From contig CAUYUJ010018709.1 in NCBI GenBank assembly GCA_963575745.1, positions 48,501 to 112,500 on the forward strand: a DNA stretch of 64,000 nucleotides. The letters run 5' to 3'. The translations under genes were made by a program, and so were the position numbers. The stretch's first letter is position 1. The number at the start of each line of letters is the position of its first letter. This DNA is from Prorocentrum cordatum. Taxonomy: Eukaryota > Sar > Dinophyceae > Prorocentrales > Prorocentraceae. Positions 1 to 10,141 of this stretch are shown here, piece by piece. The notes under the pieces were generated by a model that searched no databases, was not told where the DNA came from, and saw only the letters and a list, made by a program, of their open reading frames with translations.

Positions 1-34
1 GGACCTTCTGGTGACTTTTGGTCGGTTGAAAATA

Positions 35-829
35 CCTCGTAGAGCTCTTCGTTATCGATGAGCTAAGAGGAATTCCGGCGCGGGGTGGAGCTAGTACCTC
101 GTAGAGCTCTTCGTTATCGATGAGCAAGAGGAATTTCGGCGCGGGGTGGAGCTAGTTGGTCGACCCGACCAGAAAGGACAAAGTGGCAACTTTTGGGTGG
201 TTTTGCGAATCTTTGAAAGATATTCGACCATTTATTTTGAGAAAACAGATTTTTTGCACCCGTGAATGACTATGAGGGCCTCTGCGTCTTTTCATGAGAT
301 CTTTAGGCGCGCTTTCACTATCAAAACTTGGCGGAACCAACTTCATCTCGACTTGAAAAAAATGAATGTTCAATTTCTCGAGAAATGCCTCCAGAAGCTC
401 TCTCTTCCGACTCTGAGCACTCTCACGCGTGGAAGGAGCTCTACGAGGTTCCCGGCGGTGACCAGGTTGACGGTTCACCGCCGGCGCCAGTTGGTCGACC
501 CGACCAGAAGAGACAAAGTGGTAACTTTTGGGTGGTTTTGCGAATATTTGAAAGATATTTGACCATTTATGTTGAGAAAGCAGATTTTTTACGCTTAGCA
601 TTTGTATCTAAACGTTATTCTCAAAGCAGCTCAGCTCTCTGGAGAGAGTTTTACTATCCGAAAATGAGCGGGAACCGACATCGGAGGGACATCGAAAAAT
701 GGAAAGTTGATGTTTTTCGAGAAAGGCCGCGAGAAGCTGTCTGCTTCGATTCTGAGCACTTTCGTGCCTGCAAGGAGCTCTACGAGGTTCTCGGCGGTGA
801 CCAGGTTGACGGTTTACCGCCCGCGCCAG
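35..829 (+). mobile_element. Family A Helitron-like element, split by a second family A copy
   Basis: The element starts TACCTCGTAGAGCTC at 35 and ends with a hairpin and GCGCCAG at 829. Its own length is about 399 bp (35-94 plus 491-829). The insert at 95-490 lies in AGCTAG^TTGG, and joining the flanks restores this common family A sequence with no duplicated bases. Confidence 0.8.
95..490 (+). mobile_element. Complete family A element (396 bp), non-autonomous, Helitron-like
   Basis: This is the clearest family A copy. It begins TACCTCGTAGAGCTC, then ATCGATGAG, GGAATTCC and AGCTAGTTGG. It continues with an AT-richer body and GAGCTCTACGAGG, the inverted partner of the 5' end. It closes with a hairpin whose arms CCGGCGGT and ACCGCCGG flank a loop containing AGGTTGACGG, then CGCCAG. 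It encodes no transposase. The hairpin close to the 3' end, the lack of target duplication and the inverted repeat placed inside the hairpin recall non-autonomous Helitron/Helentron elements, although the ends TA...CCAG differ from the classical TC...CTRR. Confidence 0.8.
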
Positions 830-1517
830 TTTTGTTTTCAAATTTCAACCATTCGTTAGAGCTCTAGCGTGATATTCGATCTTATTCCCGCTTGCCGTCT
901 TGCCTTTTAATGCCCAAAAGCGTCCAGGCGGAATCCGCCATTTCGAGTCATCTCGACAGGCGTCGTCGGTTTTTTGCATTTAATTCGAGCTATAGGACAG
1001 CCACAGAGCTGATACTTACAGAAGCCGATTCAGAATCATCAGTCGCGTTTGTCCGTTGAATCCAGAGCTCGGAACTCGGTTTGCTGCCCGAGCTAGGCCG
1101 CGCAACTATTCGCATTGTTCGAGTCATCATGAGATGTTGTCGGTTTTCTGCATTTAACTCGGGCTCTAGGGGGGTTGTTGGGCCGGCAATCAGAGGGGTC
1201 GATTCGGAGACATCAGGCGCGTCCGCCTGTCGCATTCGGAGGTCTCCACTCGGTCTGATACTCGAGCTAGGTTCGCGAAACTTTTCGTATCTTGAGAGGT
1301 GCTGTCAATTCTCGCACGTAACTCGGGCTGTAGGAGAGCTACAGAGCTCGTGCGCACAGAAAACGATCCAGAAGCATCAGGGGCGTTCGGCTCTTGCATC
1401 GCGAGGTCTGAAATCGCTTGGGCTGAAAAACTATTCGTTCTCTGCAGTTCTTTAGTCAGGAACCTCTACGAGTCCCCCGGCGGCAAGAAAGGTTGACGGT
1501 TTACCGCCGGCGCCCAG

Positions 1518-2426
1518 TTGGCAAGAACATTCGTTGGAGCTCTAGTATTTTTTCTCATGATATTCGATCTTATTCCCGCTCGCTGTCTTGATCTCAGCTC
1601 GATCGGGTACCTTTTACTGCCAAAAAGCGTCCAGGCGGGATTGGCAGGTGCGATTCATCTCGACAGGCGTTGCCGGTTTTTTTGTACTAAACTCGAGCTA
1701 TACGACAGCTACAGAGCTGATACTTACAGAAACCGATTCAGAATCATCAGTCGTGTTTGTCTTTTGAATCTAGAGCTCTGAACCAGGCCTGCTGCCCGAG
1801 CTAGGTTCGTGAAATTATTCGTATTGTTCGAGTCATCTTGAGAGGTGCTGTCAGTTTTCTGTACTAAACTCGGTCTGGGGCAGCCACGCGGCTGGTAATC
1901 ACATGAGTCGATTTGAAGACATCAGGCGCGTCCGCCTGTCGAATCCAGAGCTCGGAACTCCGTCTGCTACTTGAGCTAGGTCCGCGAAACTATTCGTATT
2001 GTTCGAGTCATCTTCAGAGGTGCTGTCGGTTTTCTGCATTCAACTCGGGCTGCAAGGGGGCTGCAGGGCTGGTAATCACAGGAATCGCTTCGGAGAATCA
2101 GGCGCGTCTGCCTGTCCCATTCAGAGGTCTGAACTCGGTCTGATACTCGAGCTAGGTTCGCGAAACTATTCGTATTGTTCGAGTCATCTTGAGAGGTGCT
2201 GTCGATTTTCGCACGTAACTCGGGCTATAGGAGAGCTACAGAGCTCGTGCGCACAAAAAACGATCCAGAAGCATCAGGGGCGTTCGGCTGTTGCATCGAA
2301 AGCTCTGAAATCGCTTGGGCTGAAAAACTATTCGTTCTCAGCATTTTTTCGACATTTTATATGGTCAGGAAGCTCTACGAGTCCCCCGGCGGTAAGAAAG
2401 GATGACGGCTTACCGCCGGCGCCCAG
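1518..2426 (+). mobile_element. Family B element, 5' part outside window
   Basis: The sequence enters family B at TTGGCAAGAA, the point where the preceding element interrupted it, with a deletion of roughly 70 bp relative to the copy at 7851. About four degenerate units of 176 bp follow. They contain TCGGTCTGATACTCGAGCTAG-type blocks and GCGCGTCCGCCTGTCGCAT. The 3' end is GGAAGCTCTACGAG, hairpin and GCGCCCAG at 2426, directly abutting the next element. Confidence 0.7.
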
Positions 2427-3736
2427 TAACTCGTAGAGCTTCCCTTAGCTAGTTGCTGGAAGCTCAAGTGTAATTCCGGCGCGCTGGAGAGCTAGTTGGC
2501 AAGAAAAAACTCGACGGACCTTTTGCTGACTTTTGGTCGGTTGAAAATTTTGTTCTCGGAGTTCAACCATTCGTTAGAGCTCTAGTATATTTTCCCGTGA
2601 TATTCGATCTTATTTCCACTCGCCGTCTTGATCTCAGCTCGATCGGGTACCTTTTACTGCCAAAAAGCGTCCAGGCGGGATCGGCCGTTTCGAGTCATCT
2701 CGACAGGCGTTGTTGGTTTTTTGTACTTAACTCGAGCTATAGGACAGCTACAGAGCTGATGCTTACATACACCGATTCAGAATGATCAGGCGCGTTTGTC
2801 TGTTGAATCCAGAGCTCTGAACTCGGTCTGCTGCCCGAGCTAGGTTCGCGAAACTATTTGTATTGTTCGAGTCATCTTGAGAGGTGCTGTCGGTTTTCTG
2901 CACTTAACTCGGGCTGTAGGGGGGGCTGTAGGGCTGGTAATCACAGGAATCGATTCGGAGACATCAGGCGCGTCCGCCTGTCGCATTCAGAGGTCTGAAC
3001 TCGGTCTGATACTCGAGCTAGGTTCGCGAAACTATTCGTATTGTTTGAGTCATCTTGAGAGGTGCTATCGATTTTGGCACGTGACTCGGGCTGTAGGAGA
3101 GCTACAGAGCTCGTACGCGCAGAAAACGATCCAGAAGCATCAGGGGCGTTCGGCTGTTGCGTCGAGAGGTCTGAAATCGCTTGGGCTGCAAAACTATTCG
3201 TTCTCAGCTTTTTTTTCGAGATTATATATGGTCAGGAAGCTCTACGAGTCCCCCGGCGGTAAGAAAGGTTGAGGACAATACTGCTGCGGATGAGTTAACA
3301 CACAGAGCTAGGCAGGGCATTTGTAGAACACGTTTTAGGCATGATTTCCTATCCCATGTTAAAGCTAACGCTATTCTGATCGACGCCATTCGGGGAAGCT
3401 TCGATGGTGGAAGATCCTATCTGGGCGTAGGCTGTGGCTGGCAGATTGATTTTCATTTGTGCTCCTCTTCTGTTGCTGAATATCCTGTCACTCTTCCGAG
3501 TGGCGTGTGGGAGCCCAACGTGGCCTCTTCCTCTTTCCTCCTTCCCCCCTCGAGCACTATCACTGCAGCTGAGTTAGAGTCTGCCCGACAACTCCTTTTG
3601 GGAGTGGAGGAATGCCTGCATTTGGCAGGATACTAGGCCTCCTTGTGTGGCTATCGCCTGGGCGGTGACCCGACCCTGCTGTGGCGGCACGCAATACGCA
3701 AAAAAGAAAGGTTGACTGTTTACCGCCGGCGCCCAG
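2427..3736 (+). mobile_element. Family B element carrying a LINE fragment in its 3' hairpin
   Basis: It begins TAACTCGTAGAGCTTCC at 2427 and its internal 176-bp units run to about 3220. The inverted repeat GGAAGCTCTACGAG precedes the hairpin. The hairpin loop is broken at 3273 by a 431-bp LINE fragment flanked by AAGAAAGGTTGA on both sides (3261-3272 and 3704-3715). The 3' arm and GCGCCCAG end the element at 3736. Confidence 0.8.
3273..3703 (+). mobile_element. 5'-truncated LINE fragment (RNase H end and 3' UTR)
   Basis: The open frame 3274-3636 encodes the end of the LINE RNase H region. It enters inside the NxxADEL motif, then has GSFDGG (first acidic motif) and TITAAELE (second acidic motif), and stops at 3636. 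The 3' UTR is about 65 bp, ends ACGCAAAAA, and closely matches the tail of the LINE at 23379-23700. The exact 12-bp flanking duplication and 5' truncation are what target-primed reverse transcription leaves behind. The motif order is the same permuted order as in the full LINE at 9639. Confidence 0.85.
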
Positions 3737-4073
3737 TTGGTCGACCCGACCAGAAAGGACAAAGTGGTAACTTTTGGTTGGTTGTGCTAAGATTTGAAAT
3801 ATATTTGACAATTCATTTTGAATACGCAGAGTTTTACGCGTAGCATTAGTATCTGAACTTCATTCTCAAAGCAGCTCAGCTCTCTAGAGAGAGTTTTATA
3901 TCCGAAAATTAGCGGGAACCGACATCGGAGTGACATCGAAAAATACAGAGTTGACGTTTTTCGAGAAAGGCCCCGAGAAGCTGTCTGCTTCGATTGTGAG
4001 CACTTTCGTGCCTGAAAGGAGCTCTACGAGGTTCCCGGCGGTGCCCAGGTTGACGGTTCACCGCCGGCGCCAT
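3737..4073 (+). mobile_element. Family A element, 3' part
   Basis: It resumes at TTGGTCGACCCGACCAGAA, the usual sequence just inside the family A 5' module, so its first 60 bp lie on the far side of earlier insertions and outside the window. The body and the 3' inverted repeat GAGCTCTACGAGG with the hairpin are typical. The end reads GCGCCA, apparently trimmed where the next element begins. Confidence 0.65.
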
Positions 4074-5450
4074 TCCAGGGCCCTGGAGAGCTAGTTGGCA
4101 AGGAAAATCTCGACTGACTTTTTTCTGACTTTTGGTCGTTAATTTTGTTCTCAAAATTGCTGAATTCGTTTGCGCACTAGTATTTTTTATTTTTCGATCT
4201 TATTACCGCTCGCCGTCTTGATCTCAGCTCGATCGGGTACCTTTTACTGTCAAAAAGCACTGCGGCGGGATCGGCCGTTTCGGGCCATCTTGACATGCGG
4301 TGACGGTTTTCTGTACAGAACTCGAGCTATAGGACAGCTACAGTGGTGATACCTACAGAAACCGATTCAGAATGATGACGCGCGTTTGTCTGTTGAATCC
4401 AGAGCTCTGAACTCGGTCTGCTGCCCGAGCTAGGTCCGCGAAACTATTCGTATTGTTCGAGTCATCTTGAGAGGTGCTGTCGGTTTCTGCACTTAACTCG
4501 GGCTGTAGGGGGGCAGCAGGGCTGGTAATCACCAATCGATTTGGAGACATGAGGCGCGTCCGCCTGTCGCATTGATAGGTCTGAACTCGGTCTGCTACTC
4601 CAGCTAGGTTCGCGAAACTATTCGTATTGCTCGAGTTTTCTTGAGATGTGCTGTCGTTTTTCGCACGTAACTCGGGCTGTAGCCAAAGAGCTGATACGCA
4701 CATAAACTGATTCGATATCATCGAGCGCGTTCGTCTGTTCCATCCAGAGGTCTGAACTTGGTTTGCTACTCGGGCTAGGCCTATATAACTATTCGTATTC
4801 TTGAAGTCACCGAACTGGCGCCGGCGGTCAACCGTCAACCTCGTCACCGCCGGGAACCTCGTAGAGCTCCTTGCACGCGTAAGATTGCTCAGAATCGAGA
4901 GAGAGAGCTTCTGGAAGCATTTCTCGAACAAAAATCAAATTTCATATTTTTTTCATGTCGACGTGCAGTTGGTTCCGCCAAGTGTTTTTATAGAAAAAGT
5001 GTGCCTACAGAGCTCATATTAAGACGCAGAGGCTCTCATAGTCGTCTACAGGTGCGAAAAATCTGATTTCTTAGAATGAATTGTCAAATATCGTTCAAAT
5101 CTGAGCAAAACCGACCCAACGTCATCACATCTTCTTTTCTGGCCGGGTCGACCAACTAGCTCCATCCCGCGCCGGAATTCCTCTAGCTCATCGATAACGA
5201 AGAGCTCTACGAGGTAACAGATGTTGTCCCTTTTCTGTATTGAACTCGGGCTGTAGATAGCTACGAGCTGGTCCCCACAGAAAACGATCCAGAAGCATCA
5301 GGGGCGTTCGGCTGTTGCATCGAGAGGTCTGAAATCGCTCGGGATGAAGAACTATTCGTTCTCTCCATTTTTTTGACATTATATATGGTCAGGAAGCTCT
5401 ACGAGTCCCCCGGCGGTAAGAAAGGTTGACGGTTTACCGCCGGCGCCCAG
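4074..5450 (+). mobile_element. Family B element with damaged 5' end and an inverted family A insert
   Basis: The normal CTCGTAGAGCTTCC start is missing and is replaced by a short palindrome CAGGGCCCTG. From GAGAGCTAGTTGGCAAGG onward the sequence follows family B. It carries about five 176-bp units, the inverted repeat GGAAGCTCTACGAG, the hairpin and GCGCCCAG at 5450. A family A copy sits in opposite orientation at 4815-5216. Confidence 0.7.
4815..5216 (-). mobile_element. Family A element inserted in reverse inside family B
   Basis: Read on the minus strand it starts TACCTCGTAGAGCTC (5216 downward) and ends with the hairpin and CCAG at 4815. It divides one 176-bp unit of the surrounding family B copy. 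The flanks join to a sequence resembling intact units, with no repeated bases beyond a single T. Confidence 0.75.
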
Positions 5451-5467
5451 TGCTGGTATTTGAAAAA

Positions 5468-6248
5468 TACCTCGTAGAGCTGTTCGGCATCGATGAGCTA
5501 GAGGAATTCCGGCGCGGGGTGGAGCTAGTTGGACCACCCGATCAGAAGAGACAATGTGGCAACTTTGGGTTGGTTTTGCTGGTATTTGAAAGATATTTCA
5601 TACCTCGTAGAGCTCTTCGGCATCGATGAGCTAGAGGAATTCCGGCGCGGGGTGGAGCAAGTTGGCAGACCCGACGTTAAGAGACAATGTGGTGACCTGG
5701 GGTCGGTTTTCCCTAAGATTTGAAAGATATATGACAATTCATTTTAAGAAACCAGATTTTTCTCACCTGTAGTTGGTCATGCCGCGTCTGCCAGTGAAAT
5801 TCCAGCCCGTAGCTGCATTATTGCTATCAAAACACTTGCAGGAACCGACGTTAGATAACATCAGAAAAACGTATTTTTTCGAGTTTTTCGTTTCTCGCTC
5901 GAGAAGCTTTCTTCATGTGTTCCGACGATCGCCGTGCAAGGAAAGAGCTCTACGAGGTTCCCGGCGGTAGCCAGGTTGACGGTTCACCGCCGGTTCCCAG
6001 TCATTCATTTTGAGAAAGCAGATTTTTACGCGGAGCATTGGCATATAAAATTCGTTCCAAGAGCAGCTCAGCTCTCTAGAGCCAGTTTTACTATCGAAAA
6101 ATTAGGAGCAACCGACATCACGTTGACACCGACAACTGAAAATTCTACGTTTTTCTAGAAATTCTCCGAGAAGCTGTCTCTCACGCGTACAAGGAGCTCT
6201 ACGAGGTTCCCGGCGGAAATCAGGTTGACGGTTTACCGCCGGCGCCAG
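5468..6248 (+). mobile_element. Family A element interrupted by another copy
   Basis: It starts TACCTCGTAGAGCTG at 5468, is interrupted at 5601-6000, and ends with the hairpin and GCGCCAG at 6248. The left hairpin arm is altered to GGCGGAAA. Confidence 0.75.
5601..6000 (+). mobile_element. Complete family A element (400 bp)
   Basis: The TACCTCGTAGAGCTC start, internal body, AGAGCTCTACGAGG, hairpin with loop GCCAGGTTGACGG and terminal TTCCCAG are all present. The surrounding element reads ATATTTCA before it and TCATTCATTTTGAG after it. Confidence 0.8.
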
Positions 6249-6262
6249 TATTTCACCAATCA

Positions 6263-6662
6263 TACCTCGTAGAGCTCTTCGGCATCGATGAGCTAGAGGA
6301 ATTCCGGCGCGGGGTGGAGCTAGTTGGTCGACCCTCGCAGGAAAGAAGATGTGATAACTTTTGGTCGGTTCTGCGAAAATTTGAAAGATATTTGACAATT
6401 CATTTTGAGAAACCAGCTTTTTCTCACCTGTAGTTGGTCATGCCGCGTCTGCCAGTGAAATTCTCAGGTCCGTAGCTGCAGTATTACTATCAAAACACTT
6501 GGGGGAACCGACGTTGGATAAAAACAGAAAAACGTGTTTTTTCGAGTTTTTCAGGTCTTGCTCCAGACGCTTTCTTCAGGTCAACCGGGGAGCGCCGTGC
6601 GATAAAAGAGCTCTACGAGGCCCCGGCGGTAACCTGGTTGACGGTTTACCGCCGGTTCCCAG
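6263..6662 (+). mobile_element. Complete family A element (400 bp)
   Basis: It has standard ends. Flanks ACCAATCA and TTTTGAGAGAGCAG rejoin to the family A body sequence, showing insertion at A^T with no duplication. Confidence 0.8.
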
Positions 6663-6871
6663 TTTTGAGAGAGCAGATTTTTACGCCGAGCATTGGGATA
6701 TGAAATGTCTTCCTAGTGCAGCTCAGCTCTCTAGAGCCAGTTTTACTATCGAAAAATCAGGAGGAACAGACATCTTCCAAGTTCTCTTCAGAGGCGCTGT
6801 CGGTATTCTGCACTTGACTCTAGCTGTAGCATAGCTACAGAGCTGGTGCGTGAAATTCTCAGGCCGGTAGG

Positions 6872-7076
6872 TACCTCGTAGAGCTCTTCGGCGTCGATGA
6901 GCCAGAGGAATTCCGGCGCGGGGTAGAGCTAGTTGGCCGACCCGACTAGAACGGACAATGTAACAATTTTCGGTCGGTATTGCTAAACTTCCTCCATGTG
7001 TTCCGAGCGCAGTGCAAGAAGGAGCTCCACAAGGTCCCCGGCGGTAGCCAGGTTGACGGTTTACCGCCGGTTCCCA
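6872..7076 (+). mobile_element. Internally deleted family A element (205 bp)
   Basis: The 5' module to TTGCTAAA is joined directly to CTTCCTCCATGTGTTCCGAG near the 3' end, so about 190 bp of the body are missing. Both ends remain (TACCTCGTAG at the start, GGAGCTCCACAAGG plus hairpin and TTCCCA at the end). It is the smallest near-complete copy seen and suggests that the ends alone may be enough for mobility. Confidence 0.7.
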
Positions 7077-7814
7077 TTGGTCGATCCGACGAGAAGAGAC
7101 AATGTGATAACTTTGGGTCGGTTTCGCTACGATACCTCGTAGAGCTCTTCGACATCGATGAGCTAGAGGAATTCCGGCGCGGGCTGGAGCTAGTTGGCCG
7201 ACCCGACCCAAAGAGAGAATGTGGCACATTTGGTTGGTTCTGCTAAGATTTAAAAGATATTTCAGAATTCATTTCGAGAAACCAGATCTTTCGCACCTGT
7301 AGTGGGTTATGCCGCGTCTGCCAGTCAAATTCTCAGGTCCGTCCGTGCAGCATTACTATCAAAACACTTGGAGCAATCGACGTTAGATACAAACAGAAAA
7401 ACGTGATTTTTCGAGTTTTTCGTTTCTCGCTCCAGAAGCTTTCTCCATGTGTTCTGAGGATCGCCGTGCAAGAAAAGAGCTCTACTAGGTTCCCGGCGGT
7501 AATCAGGTTGACGGTTTACTGCCGGTTCTCAGTTTGAAAGATATTTGACCATTCATTTCAGAGACCAGTTTTTGGCACCTGTAGTGGGTTATGCCGCGTC
7601 TGCCAGTCAAATTCTTAGGTCCGTAGGTGCAGTATTACTATGAAAACACTTGGAGGAACCGACGTCGGATAAAAACAGAAAAACGTGATTTTTCGAGTTT
7701 TTTGTTTCTCGCTCCAGAAGCTTTCTTCATGTGTTCCGACGATCGCCGTGCAAGAAAAGAGCTCTACGAGGTTCCCGGCGGTAACCAGGTTGACGGTTTA
7801 CCGCCGGTTGCCAG
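7077..7814 (+). mobile_element. Family A element hosting another family A copy
   Basis: It begins at TTGGTCGATCCGACGAG without the 5' module, is interrupted at 7133-7532, and ends with the hairpin and TTGCCAG at 7814. Joining GGTTTCGCTACGA to TTTGAAAGATATTTG recreates the normal body. Confidence 0.7.
7133..7532 (+). mobile_element. Complete family A element (400 bp)
   Basis: The TACCTCGTAGAGCTC start and the end hairpin with TTCTCAG are intact. The 3' inverted repeat has one change (CTCTACTAGG). It is inserted at A^T in the surrounding copy. Confidence 0.8.
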
Positions 7815-7850
7815 TCTGGGGTCAGTCTTTTTCACTCTATGCATGCAAAA
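7815..7850 (+). other. Short unassigned spacer
   Basis: These 36 bp between two elements contain GGGGTCAGTCTTTTTC, weakly like the family A body, and TGCATGCA. Nothing further can be said. Confidence 0.3.
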
Positions 7851-9382
7851 TAACTCGTAGAGCTTCCCTTAGCTAGTTGCTGGAAGCCTAAGAGTAATTC
7901 CGGCGCGCTGGAGAGCTAGTTGGCAAGAAAAATCTCGACGGACCTTTTGGTGACTTTTGGTCGGTTGAAAATTTTGTTCTCGAAATTCAACCATTCGTTA
8001 GAGCTCTAGTATTTTTTCCCATGATATTCGATCTTATTCCCGCTCGCCGTCTTAATCTCAGCTCGATAGGGTAGATATTACTGCTAAAAAGCATACAGGC
8101 GGGATCGGCCGTTTGGGGTCATCTTGACATGTGTTGTCGGTTTTTTGTGCTTAACTCGAGCTGTAGGAGAGCTACAGAGCTGATGCTTACAGAAACCGAT
8201 TCAGAATCATCAGGCGCGTTCGTCTGTTGCATCAGAGGTCTGAACTCGGTCTGCTGCCCGAGCTAGGTCGCGAAACCGTTCGTATTGTTCGAGTCATCTT
8301 GAGAGGTGCTGTCGGTTTTCTGTACTTAACTCGGGCTGTAGGGGGGCTACAGGGCTGGTAATTGCAGAAACCGATTGGGAGACATCAGGCGCGCGTCCGC
8401 CTGCCGCATTCAGAGGTCTCAAATCGCTCTCCTACTCGAGCTAGGTCCGCAAAGCTATTCGTATCCCTCGGATCATCTCGACAGAGACTGTCGGTTTTCT
8501 GTATTTAACTAGCTCTAGGGGAGCTACAGAGCTGATACGCACAGAAACCGATGCAGAATAATCAGGCGCGTCCGTCTGTTGCATCCAGAGGTCTGAACTC
8601 GGTCTGCTACTCGAGTTAGGTCCGCGAAACCATTCGTATCGTTCGAGTCATCTTGAGAGGTGCTGTCCGCTTTGGCACGTAACTCGGGCTGTAGTAGAGC
8701 TACAGAGCTCATGCGCACAGAAACTGATTCGGAATCATCAGGCCCGTTCGTCTGTTGCATTCAGAGGTCTGAACTGGGTCTACTACTCGGGCTAGGTCCG
8801 CAAAGCTATTCGGATTCTTCGAGTCATCTTGACAGAAATTGTTCATTTTCTGTATTGAATTCGGGCTGTAGGAGAGCTACAGAGCTGGTGCGCACAGAAA
8901 CTGATGCATAAGGATTGGGAGCGTTTGTCTGTTGCATCGAGAGGTCTGAACTCGGTCTGCTACCCGAGCTAGGTTCACAAAACTATTCGTATTCGACCGC
9001 AAACTTTTTTTCATAATCATGGTGAATTTCTTCACTGAACTCGAGCTACAGAGCTCGAGAGCTCTTCGGCCGAAAAATCAGAAGGGCATCATAAGGCACG
9101 AAGCATCTAGAGGTGTTGGTCTTTTGTGAGCGCAGACGCCAAACACGGACTCGTAATCTGCTATTTTCTCCCTAGTGGTATTTTCTACACGCTGCAGATG
9201 ACCTATACAACTGTTCAGCACAGCAATGGGATATCACTAGACGCCTGAGATCAGTCTGCTATTAGCGCTCGGGCTGAAAAACAATTCGTTCTCTGCTGAT
9301 TCTGTGGACATAACATATGGTCAGGAAGCTCTACGAGTCCCCCGGCGGTGAGAAAGGTTGACGGTTTACCGCCGGCGCCCAG
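7851..9382 (+). mobile_element. Complete family B element (1.53 kb)
   Basis: This is the reference copy. It starts TAACTCGTAGAGCTTCC, then AGCTAGTTGCTGGAAGC, GTAATTCCGGCGCGC and AGCTAGTTGGCAAG. A lead-in of about 260 bp follows, then five head-to-tail units of about 176 bp (landmark GAGTCATCTTGA near 8117, 8291, 8470, 8645 and 8821). It ends with GGAAGCTCTACGAG, hairpin and GCGCCCAG. Each unit holds the small inverted repeat CTGTAG/CTACAG. No protein is encoded. A repeat array between terminal modules and a 3' hairpin is the layout of DINE-1/Helentron-type non-autonomous elements. Confidence 0.8.
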
Positions 9383-9624
9383 TTTTGAAGTTCGTTTTCA
9401 GGAGTGAGATTTTCATTCCCTATAGTAAGCTATGTCACACCTGCTGTTTAATTTTTTATGGCTATAGGAGCAGTATTATTATCAAATCAGTTGGAGGAAC
9501 CGACTTTGGATAAAAAAAGACAAATCGTGATTTTTCGAGTTCTTCGGCTCTCGCTTCAGAAGCTTCCTTCATGTGTTCCGAGGAGCGCTGTGCAAGACAA
9601 GAGCTCTACGAGGTGCCCGGCGGT

Positions 9625-9638
9625 AACCTGGTTGACAG
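9625..9638 (+). repeat. LINE target-site duplication, left copy
   Basis: AACCTGGTTGACAG occurs here and again, without a mismatch, at 15417-15430. The sequence belongs to the hairpin loop of the family A element. Confidence 0.9.
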
Positions 9639-10141
9639 ACATCTCGGCTCCTGGGGCTCGGCTCAAGACATCGCGGCTCCAGGGCTCCAGGATCCCACTG
9701 GGGCTCAGGGGGTGTCGGCGTCGCGGGGAGACGGCGCGGCAGCCATCGCTGCCATCGACGGGTACGGCATCTTCGAGGTCAGCTAGGCTGCTTCCTTTGT
9801 TTGCTGCGCTTGTTGTCTTTTGTTGTACGTGTGTGAAGACGGACGGATACGACTTTTCGGTTCTCGCGAGAAGGTTTCAGCTGGAGGATATATCACCGAC
9901 AGTGCCATATTTGCAGTACTCACAGGATTACGGTCAGAAGCCAGATACTGCTGTCGAGAGAGCTTCTCGTAAAAGACAACTTCAGGATATTGAGAAGACC
10001 CCGGGTGACTACCCATTGGACGGAAGATTGAATACTGCCGACTCCACTCCAGATAGTGAATCTGTTGTACCTCTCTGTGAACGGACGGTGACACGACAGT
10101 GGTTGCACTCGTGGGGATACGGACCTCAGTGTATTGACACA

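Larger units (their letters stand above)
1..1517 (+). mobile_element. Family B Helitron-like element, 5' end outside window, split by family A copies
   Basis: Bases 1-34 match the subterminal part of the complete family B copy at 7851-9382, and the match resumes at base 830. The break falls inside AAAATTTT: four A remain before the insert and four T after it, exactly as in the uninterrupted copy near 7969. The body holds degenerate units of about 176 bp with the inverted repeat CTGTAG/CTACAG. The 3' end carries GAACCTCTACGAG (a variant of the AGCTCTACGAG repeat), the GC hairpin and GCGCCCAG. No coding capacity is seen. Confidence 0.75.
5451..6871 (+). mobile_element. Family A-type outer element hosting three family A copies, chimaeric with family B
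   Basis: Pieces 5451-5467, 6249-6262 and 6663-6774 join into one ordinary family A body. The joined stretch reads like GAAAGATATTTGACCATTCATTTTGAG of other copies, so both inner elements sit at A^T without duplication. From about 6775 to 6845 the sequence switches to a family B tandem unit (GGCGCTGTCGGT...AGCTACAGAGCTGGTGCG) and then returns to family A (TGAAATTCTCAGG). It is cut off at 6871 by the next element. Confidence 0.6.

Noticed and set aside
96-490. Family A as a classical terminal-inverted-repeat transposon or MITE
   Set aside because: The inverted repeats are not at both termini: the 3' one lies inside a hairpin and about 40 bp from the end, and no duplication longer than one base is made.
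9383-9660. ORF1 beginning at 9458 as the true LINE start
   Set aside because: That start lies in the flanking family A element, outside the LINE. The frame is open there only by chance.
9655-9675. Relic of the dinoflagellate spliced leader in the LINE leader (CTCGGCTCAAG)
   Set aside because: Only the last few bases agree, and the same word occurs by chance in the phosphatase intron (57890). No full leader sequence was found in the window.
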